This document shows positions 25,658-25,812 of a DNA stretch of 25,812 nucleotides, one piece after another; the stretch's first letter is position 1; each line of letters opens with the position of its first letter. The DNA lies in NCBI GenBank assembly GCA_900128395.1, contig LT649447.1, positions 1-25,812 on the forward strand, in the 5' to 3' direction. The position numbers and the translations under genes are program-made. Origin of the DNA: Stramenopiles sp. TOSAG23-2 (lineage: Eukaryota; Sar). A model generated the notes under the pieces. The model made no database searches and had not been told where the DNA came from. It saw only the letters and a program-made list of their open reading frames with translations.

Positions 25658-25812
25658 AAAATGTATATATTTTAATTATTTTTGCTCCACTACATCCTAT
25701 TTTTCAAATACAAAAATAATACCAAACTTCAAAGTAAGAATTTCCGAAAATATAAAGAAAAAAAAATTCCAAATATTTCCTCTAATTTGATAGCATAAAA
25801 ATGTTCTTGTTA
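25658..25812. other. AT-rich right end
   Basis: No gene is recognisable. This could be an intron of the zinc-ribbon gene or its 3' UTR. Confidence 0.4.

Noticed and set aside
1-25812. CRISPR array, viral or prokaryotic mobile region
   Set aside because: Repeats are single tandem duplications without regular spacers, and the genes are typical eukaryotic housekeeping and signalling families.

Overview
The window looks like nuclear DNA from an AT-rich, intron-poor unicellular eukaryote. The large proteins (779, 1201 and about 1250 residues) are each read from one uninterrupted frame, the standard code with all three stop codons fits, and asparagine-rich linkers are common. The gene set (a cyclic-nucleotide-regulated kinase with three binding domains, a SWEET transporter, a kinesin-3, a leucine-biosynthesis enzyme, and a secreted protein with a von Willebrand D domain) fits a protist. 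The SAR group, perhaps a stramenopile, is a plausible guess, but no single gene proves it.

Layout from left to right: the 3' end of an ankyrin-repeat gene (+) with a decayed copy of its tail behind it; a CCCH zinc-finger/Abitram-like gene (-) whose 5' part is broken by a tandem duplication; an AAGAB/p34-like adaptor-binding protein (+), divergent from it; an intact PKG-like kinase (+); a 1.2 kb convergent spacer with palindromes; a Sec14/CRAL-TRIO lipid-transfer protein (-); a large secreted EGF/vWD/DNRLRE protein (+); 2-isopropylmalate synthase (-) with duplicated ends; a second, broken PKG-like kinase (+) lacking its cyclic-nucleotide domains and N-lobe; a SWEET sugar transporter (-); a kinesin-3 with FHA domain (-); and a zinc-ribbon protein (+), possibly transposase-related, near the right end.

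The genes form no operon or single pathway. Loose themes are cyclic-nucleotide signalling (two kinases), membrane traffic and lipid handling (AAGAB-like, Sec14, kinesin-3), and metabolism/transport (LeuA, SWEET).

The most striking structural signal is a series of local tandem duplications, mostly 85-149 bp and often directly abutting, concentrated at gene ends. Some are perfect; some carry SNPs and small indels. Three damage reading frames: the start of the CCCH-Abitram gene, the C-terminus of LeuA and the middle of the second kinase. Removing one copy mentally restores a sensible reading frame for the first two. Assembly or allelic artefacts must be ruled out before any biological reading; if the duplications are real, this is an unusual mutational process.
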